The position numbers were made by a program, and so were the translations under genes. Positions 43,583 through 52,744 of a stretch of DNA of 64,000 nt are shown here, piece by piece. The notes under the pieces were generated by a model. It ran no database searches. It saw only the letters and a program-made list of their open reading frames with translations, and was not told the DNA's origin. Source of the DNA: Dyella_B acidisoli. Lineage in GTDB: Bacteria; Pseudomonadota; Gammaproteobacteria; Xanthomonadales; Rhodanobacteraceae. How positions within the stretch are numbered: the first letter of the stretch is position 1; every line of letters begins with the position of its first letter. Where the stretch lies: the NCBI RefSeq assembly GCF_049532895.1, contig NZ_CP064031.1, positions 496,001-560,000 on the forward strand, given 5' to 3'.

Positions 43583-44644
43583 ATGATCGACACTCAGACC
43601 ATCGAACGGCTTCGCCATATCGGTTGGCGAGGGCAGGTCTTGCCAGGGGACGGGCGGCGCATTGCCCGTGTAGTGGCCCAGCATCGGGCTGGCTACGAAT
43701 TGCATGATGGGGAACAGGTCTTCGGCGCCCAGCCGGCCGGCCATTTCCTGAAGCGCGGCCTGGACCCGGCCGAGCGCCCCGCGGTCGGCGACTTCGTCGA
43801 AGTGGAGCCAGGCAAGCCGCCGCATATTCTGACCGTGCAATCGCGCCGCACCGTGCTGTCACGCGCCGCGGCTGGCGAGCGCTACGAGCGGCAGGTGATC
43901 GCCACCAATATCGATTACGTGCTTGTGCTGACCGGCCTGGATGGGGATTTCAATCCCGCGCGCATCGAACGCTATCTATCGTTGGTCGAGGGCTCGGGTG
44001 CGCAGCCGGTCGTCGTGCTTAGCAAGCCCGATCGCACCGACGACGTCGAGCACCGCATCGCGGAGTTGAAAGCCCGCCTGCCGGAAGGCACGCCGATCCA
44101 CGCCATCAACGGCAAGGACCCGGTCGGCGCCGCCATACTCGCCGCTTACCTCAAGCCAGGCGACAGCGCGGTGCTGGTAGGGTCCTCTGGCGCCGGCAAA
44201 TCCACACTCACCAACACCTTATTGGGCAGCCAGCACATGGCTACCGGTGATGTGCGCAGCCATGACAGCCGTGGGCGCCATACCACGACTTATCGCGCGC
44301 TGTTGCAGCTGCCGAGTGGTGGCTGCCTGATCGACACGCCCGGCATGCGGGAGCTGAAGCTCACGGGCGAGGAAAACCTCGATCTCTTCGCCGACATCGA
44401 AGCCTTGGCTGAAAACTGTCGCTTTGCCGATTGCGGCCACGGCAGCGAGCCTGGCTGCGCGGTGCAGGAAGCCCTGCACGATGGCGAACTGACGCCTGAC
44501 CGCTGGCGCAATTACCTGAAGCTGCGCGACGAACGTGAAGAACAAGCCACCATGCTTGAATCACGCTTGCGCCGCCAACGCGGTGGACGGCCCGCTACCA
44601 AACCTCATGGTCAGCGTGGCTCGCGAGAGAAGGAAGGGTGGTGA
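43583..44644 (+). CDS. rsgA: Ribosome small-subunit biogenesis GTPase RsgA
   Basis: 353 residues. Circularly permuted GTPase that checks late 30S maturation. N-terminal OB-fold (GRRIARVVAQ ... VGDFVEVEPG), then the G motifs in permuted order: G4-like SKPD, G1 GSSGAGKST, G3 DTPG (DTPGMREL), and a C-terminal zinc finger with CRFADCGHGSEPGC. The switch histidine region ATGDVRSHDSRGRHTTT is intact. A basic tail (RRQRGGRPATKPHGQRG) may bind rRNA. The stop overlaps the start of the following gene by seven bases, so the two are translationally coupled. Confidence 0.94.
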   Translation: MIDTQTIERLRHIGWRGQVLPGDGRRIARVVAQHRAGYELHDGEQVFGAQPAGHFLKRGLDPAERPAVGDFVEVEPGKPPHILTVQSRRTVLSRAAAGERYERQVIATNIDYVLVLTGLDGDFNPARIERYLSLVEGSGAQPVVVLSKPDRTDDVEHRIAELKARLPEGTPIHAINGKDPVGAAILAAYLKPGDSAVLVGSSGAGKSTLTNTLLGSQHMATGDVRSHDSRGRHTTTYRALLQLPSGGCLIDTPGMRELKLTGEENLDLFADIEALAENCRFADCGHGSEPGCAVQEALHDGELTPDRWRNYLKLRDEREEQATMLESRLRRQRGGRPATKPHGQRGSREKEGW

Positions 44645-45918
44645 GTACGTCTGCTGAAAAAGTCATTCCCGCTGGTCTGGAAGTCTATGCCGCGCTCGAC
44701 AAGCGTCTGCTGGCGGCAGTGAAAGGCATCAACATCCTGCCCACGGTAAGTTGGCCGGCTTCTTTGGAAGACCGCATGATCGAGGACTACGGCAAAGGGC
44801 ATTACGCCTTGCCGGAGGTGAGCTATAAGAAGCCGGATCTCTCCGAGGTGCGCAAGGAGCTCGTCGCGATCGAGAAGGAGGCGGGTGATGGAGATCCGTT
44901 CCGCGAATATCTGCGCCGCACCGCCGAATCCTGGCGCATCGCCGCCGAAATGCTTGAAGCAGTAGGCACCGAAGGCGTCACTGCACCCTCCATACAGCTT
45001 TATGGGCGCCCGGGCGATGCCATTGCTGGCAGCCATTACAGCAATCTCGACGCGGCACGCTACTTTGTGGAGCTGTCCGACGAACTCGGCGCGGACATGG
45101 CTGACGATGACATCGTCACCAACATCTCGTCCGAGTTGTTGCGCAAGGATCTGGCCAACGTATTGGATGATTTCTTTGGCCAGGGTGTGATCGCAGTGGA
45201 GGTGGACAACGATCTCACCGCCAAGGCGGCGGCCGGCGCTACGCGCATCCGCCTGCGCGGCGGCACGCGTTTCAGCCAGTACGATCGTCATCAGCTGCTC
45301 AATCACGAAGCCTATGTGCATTCGCTCACGGCGTTGAACGGACGCGAGCAGCCGGTGTTGGCTTCTCTTGCGCGCACGTCACCGCGTGTCACGGCCACGC
45401 AGGAAGGCCTCGCCGTATTCGCCGAACTGATGTCGGGTGCGATCGACATCGCGCGGCTCAAGCGCATCAGCCTGCGCATCCTTGCGCTCGACATGGCGCT
45501 CAACGGGGCGGATTTCGTCGAGGTGTACCGCTACTTCAACCGCTGCGGGCAAAGTGTGGCGGATAGCTTCCATTCCGCGCAGCGTGTGTTCCGCGGCGTA
45601 CCGTTGTGTGGAGGCTCCGCGTTTGCCAAGGACAATGTCTACCTGTCCGGCCTGATCGACGTGCACACCTTCTTCCGCTGGGCACTGAAGGAGCGGCGCA
45701 TGGATCTGCTGCGCTATCTGTTCGCCGGCAAGCTGACCCTTGGCGACGTGATGAGTCTGGAGCCGTACTTCCAGTCTGGCGCGCTTGCTGCGCCGCGCTG
45801 GCTGCCGCCGTGGATGCAGCATGTGCATGGTTTGGCTGGCAAGCTGGCGTTCTCGCTCTTCATCAATCGCGTTCGCATGTCGAAAGTGGAAGCCGAAGCG
45901 CTATCGACCGGCATTTGA
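44638..45918 (+). CDS. QEGLA-motif zinc metallopeptidase-like protein (DUF1704/MATCAP family)
   Basis: 426 residues. Annotated in many genomes as flavohemoglobin expression-modulating QEGLA motif protein. It carries HEAYVH, an HExxxH zinc motif, in NHEAYVHSLTALNG, and 40 residues on the signature ATQEGLAVFAE, whose glutamate is the likely third zinc ligand. The same arrangement is found in the eukaryotic MATCAP/KIAA0895 tyrosine carboxypeptidases, so peptidase activity is plausible but unproven here. Start: GTG at 44638 or the next GTG at 44641, both behind AGGA inside the end of rsgA. No signal peptide; probably cytosolic. Confidence 0.85.
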   Translation: MVSTSAEKVIPAGLEVYAALDKRLLAAVKGINILPTVSWPASLEDRMIEDYGKGHYALPEVSYKKPDLSEVRKELVAIEKEAGDGDPFREYLRRTAESWRIAAEMLEAVGTEGVTAPSIQLYGRPGDAIAGSHYSNLDAARYFVELSDELGADMADDDIVTNISSELLRKDLANVLDDFFGQGVIAVEVDNDLTAKAAAGATRIRLRGGTRFSQYDRHQLLNHEAYVHSLTALNGREQPVLASLARTSPRVTATQEGLAVFAELMSGAIDIARLKRISLRILALDMALNGADFVEVYRYFNRCGQSVADSFHSAQRVFRGVPLCGGSAFAKDNVYLSGLIDVHTFFRWALKERRMDLLRYLFAGKLTLGDVMSLEPYFQSGALAAPRWLPPWMQHVHGLAGKLAFSLFINRVRMSKVEAEALSTGI

Positions 45919-45933
45919 ACGTGGCTTGGGGGA

Positions 45934-46428
45934 TCAGGCTAGATCGGTATCGGGCTGGTTGACAAAGATCAGCACACCCAGGATCGCCATGTAGAACCGG
46001 AAGGCACCCTCCTGTCCGTTCCAGGTTTTCGATTGCCACATGGCGAACCATTCCCCGCCGACCACCATGAAGCCGAAGAACCACACCAGAAAGCCCATCA
46101 CACATCCGGCGGTGACCAGGCTTTTCGCGGTGTTGAAGCGGGCACTGTTCTGATGGCGAGCACGCCATAGGGCAACCGTCCCGCTGAGCAACAGCAAGCA
46201 GGTAGCGCCTTCCGAAGCAATGATCAGCCAGTAGCTCGCTTGCCACATCACGGGGCTGGTGATGGCGCGGCCCATCAATGCATTGCCCGGGAAGGTCGTA
46301 TCCATCGACAGCACATGCTGCACGAACAAGAAGTTGGAGTCGTAGTCGACGATGTTGTCGAACGTCACGATGAAGGCGAACGCAGCAAGCACGAGCGGCA
46401 GCAGGATCTTGGCGAGGCGGGTCGTCAT
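45934..46428 (-). CDS. DUF2165 family small membrane protein
   Basis: 164 residues with four hydrophobic spans. The first span is followed by FDNIVDYDSNFLFVQHVLSMDTTFPGN, and later QASYWLIIASEGATCLLLLSG and FWFFGFMVVGGEWFAMWQS-like sequence, typical for DUF2165. Unknown function; inner membrane. ATG 46428 begins just before the first span. Convergent with the QEGLA gene with 15 bases between. The 235 bases upstream, shared with malic enzyme, show no clear regulatory site. Confidence 0.82.
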   Translation of the reverse strand: MTTRLAKILLPLVLAAFAFIVTFDNIVDYDSNFLFVQHVLSMDTTFPGNALMGRAITSPVMWQASYWLIIASEGATCLLLLSGTVALWRARHQNSARFNTAKSLVTAGCVMGFLVWFFGFMVVGGEWFAMWQSKTWNGQEGAFRFYMAILGVLIFVNQPDTDLA

Positions 46429-46663
46429 ATGCTTCGTCACAGCATTGTCATGGCAGTGAGTATCCAGGGCTTTATTCACGAGAGGCAATGTCTTCTGTCG
46501 CGCTGCATCAAGAACCCTGCGGGCATGACACCTACGTAAATCGCGCATTAGGTACTACTTTTTAGCTATTCCCAGTGCCCAGTACCACCTGCTGGCGGGT
46601 GCTACCATCTGCGGCATGCCGCGACGCGGCCCTGTCCCCATTCCCATTCGTTGCAAACATCCG

Positions 46664-48952
46664 ATGGCTCATTCCGACGACTTCCGCCAAGCCGCCCTCG
46701 AATATCACCGCGTACCGCGCCCCGGCAAGATCAAGGTCACGCCCACCACGCCCCTGGTCACACAGCGTGATCTGTCGCTGGCGTATTCGCCGGGCGTGGC
46801 TTATGCCTGTGAAGCGATCGTCGAAAATCCACAAGACGCCAGCCTTTACACCGCGCGCGCCAACCTAGTGGCCGTGATCACCAACGGCACTGCCGTGCTG
46901 GGGCTGGGTGACATCGGCCCGCTCGCCGGCAAGCCGGTGATGGAAGGCAAGGGTGTGCTGTTCCAGAAATTCGCCGGCATCGATGTGTTCGATATCGAGC
47001 TCAATGAGCGCGATCCCGACAAGCTGGTGGACATCATCGCCGCGATGGAACCTACCTTCGGCGGCATCAACCTGGAAGACATCAAGGCACCGGAGTGCTT
47101 CATTGTTGAGCGCAAATTGCGCGAACGGATGAAGATTCCGGTATTCCATGATGACCAGCACGGAACAGCCATCATCGTCGGCGCCGCCGTGATCAACGCG
47201 CTGAAGATCGTCGGCAAGAACATCGAAGACGTAAAAGTCGCCACCACTGGCGTTGGCGCCGCAGGCATTGCCTGCTTGGACATGCTCGTTGCATTGGGCG
47301 TGAACCCGGAACACATTTTGGCATTCGATCGCGAGGGTGTGCTTTACACCGGGCGTGGCCACATGGATCCGGACAAGCTGCGTTATGCGCGCGATACCGA
47401 GGCGCGCACGCTGGCGGAGATCGTGCAAGGCGCGGACGTTTTCCTCGGCTTGTCGGCTGGCGGTATTTTGAAGCCGGAAATGGTCGCCACCATGGCCAAG
47501 CAGCCGATCATCCTGGCGCTGGCCAATCCGAATCCAGAAATATTGCCGGAAGATGCCAAGCAGGTGCGCCCGGATTGCATTATCGCGACCGGTCGTTCGG
47601 ACTATCCGAACCAGGTCAACAATGCGGTGTGCTTCCCGTACATCTTCCGCGGCGCGCTGGACGTGGGTGCCACCGGCATCAACGAAGCGATGAAGCTGGC
47701 ATGCGTGCGCGCCATCGCCGCGCTGGCGCAGATGGAAGCAAGCGATCTTGCTGGCGCCTACGGCGGTGAAGCGCCTACGTTCGGTGCCGAATACCTGATT
47801 CCGCGTCCATTCGATCCACGCCTGCTGGTCATGTTGGCGCCCGCCGTCGCGCAGGCTGCGATGGATTCGGGCGTGGCCACGCGCCCGATCGAGGACATGG
47901 ACGCCTATATCGAGAAACTCAGTCAGTTCATCTACCGCACCGGTTTGATCATGAAGCCGGTCTACGAGCGTGCACGCAACGATCGCAAGCGCGTGGTGTA
48001 CGCCGAGGGCGAGGAAGAAACCGTACTGCGCGCAGTACAGACAGTGGTCGACGAGAAGCTGGCGTATCCGATCCTGATCGGCCGTCCGGACGTGATCGAA
48101 ACACGTATCGAGCGCCTGGGCCTGCGCATGCGTGCAGGCGTGGATTTCGAACTCACCAACATCAACGACGATCCGCGCTTCAACGACTACTGGCAGCAAT
48201 ACCACGCGCTTACCGAACGTCGTGGCGTGACGCCGGCGGCGGCCAAGAACCTGATGCGTTCACGTCCCACCTTGATCGGCTCGATGATGGTCAAGCGCGG
48301 CGAAGCCGATGCGCTGATCTGCGGACTGGTCGGGCGTTATCACAAGAAGCTTGGCTACATCCGCAGCGTATTCGGCCTTGATCCGGGTGTGCAGTGCACC
48401 TCGGCCATGACCGCGGTGATCAACGATAAAGGCACGTGGTTCTTCCTGGATACGCACGTGCAGTGCGATCCGTCCGCCGAGCAAATCGCTGAAGCAACGC
48501 TGCAGGCCAGCTATCGTCTGAAGCTGTTCGGGGTTGAGCCGAAGGTAGCACTGCTTTCGCATTCGAACTTCGGCAGTCACGAGAATGCCAGCGCGGCGAA
48601 GATGCGCGAGGTATGGAAGATCCTGCGCACGCGCGCACCGCACCTGGAAATGGATGGCGAAATGCAGGGCGATACTGCGTGGGATGAGGAAATCCGCCGT
48701 CGCATACTCCCGAGCACCACATTGAGTGGACGCGCCAACCTGTTCGTGATGCCCAACCTCGACGCTGCCAACATCGCCTACAACATGGTGCGCGTGATGA
48801 CCGATGGCGTGGCGGTCGGCCCGATTCTGATGGGCGTGGACAAGCCGGCGCACATCCTCACGCCTTCCTCCACCGTGCGTCGCGTGGTGAACATGACGGC
48901 GATCGCGGTGGTGGATGCGCAGATTCGTGCGGCTCAAACTGAGCGGAGCTGA
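46664..48952 (+). CDS. maeB: NADP-dependent malic enzyme with phosphotransacetylase-like C-domain
   Basis: 762 residues. Decarboxylates malate to pyruvate, supplying NADPH. Residues 1-430: malic enzyme with SPGVAYACEAI, the catalytic region KVTPTTPLVTQRDLSLAYSPG, DDQHGTA (metal-binding Asp), nucleotide fold TTGVGAAGIACL and ALANPNPEI. Residues about 440-760: a phosphate acetyltransferase-like domain (KRVVYAEGEEETVLRA ... MPNLDAANIAYN) that lacks proven activity in this family and binds acetyl-CoA as an allosteric regulator. The length and domain order are those of MaeB. ATG 46664 is chosen; the frame is open 16 codons further. Monocistronic. Confidence 0.94.
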   Translation: MAHSDDFRQAALEYHRVPRPGKIKVTPTTPLVTQRDLSLAYSPGVAYACEAIVENPQDASLYTARANLVAVITNGTAVLGLGDIGPLAGKPVMEGKGVLFQKFAGIDVFDIELNERDPDKLVDIIAAMEPTFGGINLEDIKAPECFIVERKLRERMKIPVFHDDQHGTAIIVGAAVINALKIVGKNIEDVKVATTGVGAAGIACLDMLVALGVNPEHILAFDREGVLYTGRGHMDPDKLRYARDTEARTLAEIVQGADVFLGLSAGGILKPEMVATMAKQPIILALANPNPEILPEDAKQVRPDCIIATGRSDYPNQVNNAVCFPYIFRGALDVGATGINEAMKLACVRAIAALAQMEASDLAGAYGGEAPTFGAEYLIPRPFDPRLLVMLAPAVAQAAMDSGVATRPIEDMDAYIEKLSQFIYRTGLIMKPVYERARNDRKRVVYAEGEEETVLRAVQTVVDEKLAYPILIGRPDVIETRIERLGLRMRAGVDFELTNINDDPRFNDYWQQYHALTERRGVTPAAAKNLMRSRPTLIGSMMVKRGEADALICGLVGRYHKKLGYIRSVFGLDPGVQCTSAMTAVINDKGTWFFLDTHVQCDPSAEQIAEATLQASYRLKLFGVEPKVALLSHSNFGSHENASAAKMREVWKILRTRAPHLEMDGEMQGDTAWDEEIRRRILPSTTLSGRANLFVMPNLDAANIAYNMVRVMTDGVAVGPILMGVDKPAHILTPSSTVRRVVNMTAIAVVDAQIRAAQTERS

Positions 48953-48969
48953 TCGCTCCGCAATCCGCT

Positions 48970-49156
48970 CCCTCTCCCCTCCGGGGAGAGGGTTGGGGTG
49001 AGGGGGCAATCTTGCGAGGAAACCGTAAAGGTTCCGCACGTCATTCCGGCGAAGGCCGGAATCCAGTCTAAGCATGCGTCCGAAGGACACATAAATCGAT
49101 TTCGAGTGCTTCGCACAACGTATTTGCACTGAATTCCGGCCTTCGCCGGAATGACG
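48970..49156. repeat. Family B hairpin followed by a family A inverted repeat pair
   Basis: 48970-48992 is a 10-bp CCCTCTCCCC stem with a 3-base loop, followed by GGTTGGGGTGAGGGGG. 49039-49066 and 49129-49156 are 28-base inverted arms with one mismatch (core CGTCATTCCGGCGAAGGCC). Both families therefore sit side by side after the malic enzyme gene. The rest of the 510-base gap up to aceE is the aceE promoter and leader. Confidence 0.85.
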
Positions 49157-49283
49157 GTGAGGTAAGTCTTTGCCTTACGAAAAGTGGGTGGCTCCAGTGA
49201 TCTGATAAAGAGGCAGGCACAACTACTCACCCGCTGTGGTGCGCCACTGCAAACCCTTCGCATACGTATGTATGGTCCGACAA

Positions 49284-49313
49284 TTGGCGAGACCACTGCC
49301 CCGGGGCTAGAAT
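49284..49313 (+). promoter_or_regulatory. Predicted promoter of aceE
   Basis: TTGGCG (49284-49289), 18-base spacer, TAGAAT (49308-49313). Would give a GC-rich leader of about 145 bases. No PdhR-type operator was recognised. Confidence 0.45.
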
Positions 49314-49462
49314 CGAACGGTTAGCTCGTCCTCCGGCGAACACGCCACGCGGTCCTCTCCTGTTCCGTGCCGGCCCTAGCCGCCGGACCGAAGCATCGAC
49401 TTCGTCGCTGCCCCGGCGACGTGCACCCACCGCAAAGCGGCGCCGGCGCCGCGGAGACTTCC

Positions 49463-52156
49463 ATGGATCAGCTCGACGATATCCTCCATCAGGACCTCGA
49501 CCCCACCGAAACCCAGGAATGGGTCGAATCGCTCAACGCCGTCATCGATCGCGAAGGCACCGAGCGCGCACACTTCCTGTTGGAGCGGCTTGTCGACTCC
49601 ACGCGTCGTTCGGGCGGCTATCTGCCGTTCGATCCCACCACTGAATACGTCAACACCATTCCGCCGCATCTGGAAGCGAAGATGTCCGGCGATGCCGCGA
49701 TGGAATGGCGCATCCGCACGCTCATCCGCTGGAACGCCATGGCGATGGTGGTGCGCGCCAACCGCAAGCCGGGCGAACTGGGTGGCCACATCGCCAGCTT
49801 TGCATCGTCCGCCACGCTTTATGACGTAGGTTTCAATCACTTCTGGCGCGCGCCGAGTGCGGATCATCCGGGCGACCTGGTGTTCCATCAGGGCCACTCC
49901 AGCCCGGGCATCTATGCGCGCTCGTTCCTCGAAGGCCGCATCAGCGACGAACAGCTCGACCTGTTCCGCATGGAAGTGGCGGGTCGTGGCCGCGGTTTGT
50001 CCTCGTATCCGCATCCGTGGCTGATGCCCGATTACTGGCAGGTGCCGACGGTATCGATGGGCCTGGGTCCGATCCAGGCGATCTATCAGGCGCAGTTCTG
50101 GAAGTACCTGGAACACCGCGGCCTGATGCCCAAGACCGACCGCAAGATCTGGTGCTTCATGGGCGATGGCGAGTGCGACGAGCCCGAATCGCTGGGCGCG
50201 ATTTCGTTGGCCGGCCGCGAGGGCTTGGACAACCTGATCTTCGTGATCAACTGCAACCTGCAGCGCCTCGACGGTCCGGTGCGCGGCAACGGCAAGATCA
50301 TCCAGGAACTGGAAGGCGTGTTCCGCGGCGCCGGCTGGAACGCCATCAAGGTGGTCTGGGGCAGCTACTGGGATCCGCTCCTCGCACGTGACAAGAACGG
50401 CGTGCTGCGCAAGCTGATGATGGAAACCATCGACGGCGAATATCAGGCGTGCAAAGCCTTCGGTGGTGCGTACACGCGCGAGCATTTCTTCGGCAAATAT
50501 CCGGAGACGCGCGAGATGGTCGCCAACCTCAGCGACGACGACATCTGGCGCCTCAACCGCGGCGGCCACGATCCGCACAAGGTGTACGCGGCTTATCACG
50601 CGGCGACGAACACCAAGGGCATGCCCACCGTAATCCTCGCCAAGACGGTGAAGGGCTACGGCATGGGCGCGGCCGGTGAATCGCAGAACCCCACGCACCA
50701 GCAGAAAAAGCTGGACGACGAAGCCGTGCGTCACTTCCGTGATCGCTTCAACATTCCAGTGTCGGACGAGAAGCTCAAGGACGTGCCGTACTACCACCCC
50801 GGCAAGGATTCGCCGGAAGTGCAGTACATGCTCGAGCGCCGCAAGATGCTCGGCGGTTCGCTGCCGCAGCGTCGTCGCCATTCCGATGTGAAGCTCAAGG
50901 CACCGGACCTGGCCGCGTTCGAGCAGATCACCAAGGGCACGGGCGATCGCGAAATCTCCACCACCATGGCGCTGGTGCGCGGCATGAATCTCTTGCTGCG
51001 TGACAAGGCCATTGGCCCGCGTGTGGTGCCGATCGTCGCCGACGAAGCGCGCACTTTCGGCATGGAAGGCATGTTCCGCCAGATCGGTATCTATGCGCCG
51101 TTCGGCCAGAAATACCGTCCGCAGGACGCCGACCAGTTGCTGTATTACCGCGAAGACCAGAAGGGCCAGGTGCTGCAGGAAGGCATCTCAGAAGCCGGCG
51201 GCATGGCCGCGTGGATGGCGGCGGCGACCAGCTACAGCATCAGCAACCAGCCGATGCTGCCGTTCTTCATCTATTACTCGATGTTCGGCTTCCAGCGCAT
51301 CGGCGACTTGGCTTGGGCAGCGGGCGACATGCGTTCGCGCGGCTTCCTGATCGGCGGTACGTCCGGCCGCACCACGCTCAATGGCGAAGGCTTGCAGCAC
51401 GAAGATGGCCATTCGCATCTGATGGCAGGCTCTATTCCGAATGTGCGTGCATATGACCCGACTTTCTCCTGCGAAGTGGCGGTGATCATGCAGGACGGCA
51501 CGCGTCGCATGCTCGAAGAGCAGGAAGACGTGTACTACTACATCACCGTGATGAATGAGAACTATGCCCACCCCGATCTGCCGCAAGGCGTCGAGGAAGG
51601 CATCGTCAAGGGCATGTACCTGTTCAAGGATGCCGGCAAGCCGAAGAAGGGCGAGCCGCGCGTGCAATTGCTCGGTTCGGGCACCATCCTGCGCGAAGTG
51701 ATCGCAGCGGCAGAACTGTTGGAGAAGGATTTCGGCGTCAGCGCGGACATCTGGTCGGTGCCGAGCTTCATCGAAGTGCGCCGCGATGGCTTCGACGCCG
51801 AGCGCTGGAATCGTCTGCATCCGGAAAGCACGCAGCGCGTGCCGTACGTCACAGGCTTGCTGCAGGGCCGCCAAGGGCCGGCGGTTGCGGCTACCGATTA
51901 CGTGCGCGAATACGCCGATCAGATCCGTGCGTTCATGCCGGATGGCATGCACTACACCGTGCTCGGTACCGATGGCTTTGGCCGCTCGGATACGCGCGAA
52001 CATCTGCGCAGCTTCTTCGAGGTGGATCGTTATTGGATTGCCCATGCCGCGCTGGCTGCGCTGGCGAAGGAAGGCAAGGTCAACGCCAAGGACGTGGCGC
52101 GCGCGATCCGCGAATACAAGCTCGATCCGGAAAAGCCGAATCCGCAGACCGTGTAA
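49463..52156 (+). CDS. aceE: Pyruvate dehydrogenase E1 component (homodimeric)
   Basis: 897 residues. Thiamine-diphosphate enzyme that decarboxylates pyruvate and loads acetyl onto the E2 lipoyl domain. The single-chain E1 of gammaproteobacteria is recognised from LGGHIASFASSATLYDVGFNHF, the TDP motif GDGECDEPESLG ending in NCNLQRLDGPVRGN, the transketolase pyrimidine domain with VPIVADEARTFGMEGMF, and GLQHEDGHSH. ATG 49463 has GGAG six bases ahead; the longer upstream frame is not family-like. A strong terminator follows directly, so E2/E3 genes are not in this transcript. Confidence 0.96.
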   Translation: MDQLDDILHQDLDPTETQEWVESLNAVIDREGTERAHFLLERLVDSTRRSGGYLPFDPTTEYVNTIPPHLEAKMSGDAAMEWRIRTLIRWNAMAMVVRANRKPGELGGHIASFASSATLYDVGFNHFWRAPSADHPGDLVFHQGHSSPGIYARSFLEGRISDEQLDLFRMEVAGRGRGLSSYPHPWLMPDYWQVPTVSMGLGPIQAIYQAQFWKYLEHRGLMPKTDRKIWCFMGDGECDEPESLGAISLAGREGLDNLIFVINCNLQRLDGPVRGNGKIIQELEGVFRGAGWNAIKVVWGSYWDPLLARDKNGVLRKLMMETIDGEYQACKAFGGAYTREHFFGKYPETREMVANLSDDDIWRLNRGGHDPHKVYAAYHAATNTKGMPTVILAKTVKGYGMGAAGESQNPTHQQKKLDDEAVRHFRDRFNIPVSDEKLKDVPYYHPGKDSPEVQYMLERRKMLGGSLPQRRRHSDVKLKAPDLAAFEQITKGTGDREISTTMALVRGMNLLLRDKAIGPRVVPIVADEARTFGMEGMFRQIGIYAPFGQKYRPQDADQLLYYREDQKGQVLQEGISEAGGMAAWMAAATSYSISNQPMLPFFIYYSMFGFQRIGDLAWAAGDMRSRGFLIGGTSGRTTLNGEGLQHEDGHSHLMAGSIPNVRAYDPTFSCEVAVIMQDGTRRMLEEQEDVYYYITVMNENYAHPDLPQGVEEGIVKGMYLFKDAGKPKKGEPRVQLLGSGTILREVIAAAELLEKDFGVSADIWSVPSFIEVRRDGFDAERWNRLHPESTQRVPYVTGLLQGRQGPAVAATDYVREYADQIRAFMPDGMHYTVLGTDGFGRSDTREHLRSFFEVDRYWIAHAALAALAKEGKVNAKDVARAIREYKLDPEKPNPQTV

Positions 52157-52158
52157 TG

Positions 52159-52188
52159 AAAAAGCCCGCCGAAAGGCGGGCTTTTTTT
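52159..52188 (+). terminator. Intrinsic terminator of aceE
   Basis: 12-bp perfect stem (52159-52170 with 52175-52186), GAAA tetraloop, seven T. Starts three bases past the stop codon. Confidence 0.95.
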
Positions 52189-52215
52189 ATGCCGGGTTTT
52201 GCACTCCAGCGCGAG

Positions 52216-52530
52216 TCATTCTTCGTCCCGGCGCAACGCGCGATACAACAGGAACAGCGCGCCCACCGTACCCGCCACGATCGCCGCCGTGGCAACCGGA
52301 TGCCGGCCCGCATGGCGCCGCAAACGGCGGTACTGATAGTTGGCTTCGTCTGCAAGATCTTCAGCGCGGCGCGCAATGCGCTTGCGGGCGTCGCTACGGC
52401 TAAACCGGCCTACGGCGCGGCGTCCTCGGGAGAGCCAGTCATCGGCAGTGTCAACGGCACCGTCTGCGTACTCGCGCACACGGTTACCAAGGTGGTCGAG
52501 TCGGCGTTCGATGTCGGCTTGCCTGCTCAT
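52216..52530 (-). CDS. DUF883/ElaB-YqjD-like membrane-anchored protein
   Basis: 104 residues. A charged helical N-terminal part (ERRLDHLGNRVREYADGAVDTADDW) leads to a glycine/alanine-rich C-terminal span (HPVATAAIVAGTVGALFLLYRALRRDEE). The HPV...AGxxGxLxxLLxRR form is that of the ElaB/YqjD/DUF883 family, inner-membrane tail-anchored proteins linked to stationary-phase ribosome binding in Escherichia coli. ATG 52530 has GGAGGA eight bases ahead. The role here is inferred from the family only. Confidence 0.72.
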   Translation of the reverse strand: MSRQADIERRLDHLGNRVREYADGAVDTADDWLSRGRRAVGRFSRSDARKRIARRAEDLADEANYQYRRLRRHAGRHPVATAAIVAGTVGALFLLYRALRRDEE

Positions 52531-52744
52531 GGCGTTCTTCCTCCAATATCCGGGTGATTGACCTTGCCAGCGGTCACGTGAGTGGCACGTTAACCGATTG
52601 TGCACGTTGAGCCCTTGATTTTCGTCACTACTGGCGGGTTTTGAAATGATGCCATGCGGCAGCTGGAAGTAAGCCGGATACGGGACGGAGGTATCCCATG
52701 CAAGTGCTCGGTCACCCACCGTTCCTGGCGAGTCGGCCTGAGAA

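Noticed and set aside
46865..48205. 446-codon open frame antisense to malic enzyme
   Set aside because: Shadow of maeB codon bias; no ribosome site or domain.
49376..50881. 501-codon open frame antisense to aceE
   Set aside because: Opposite a full-length aceE with all motifs; low-information His/Val/Arg-rich translation.
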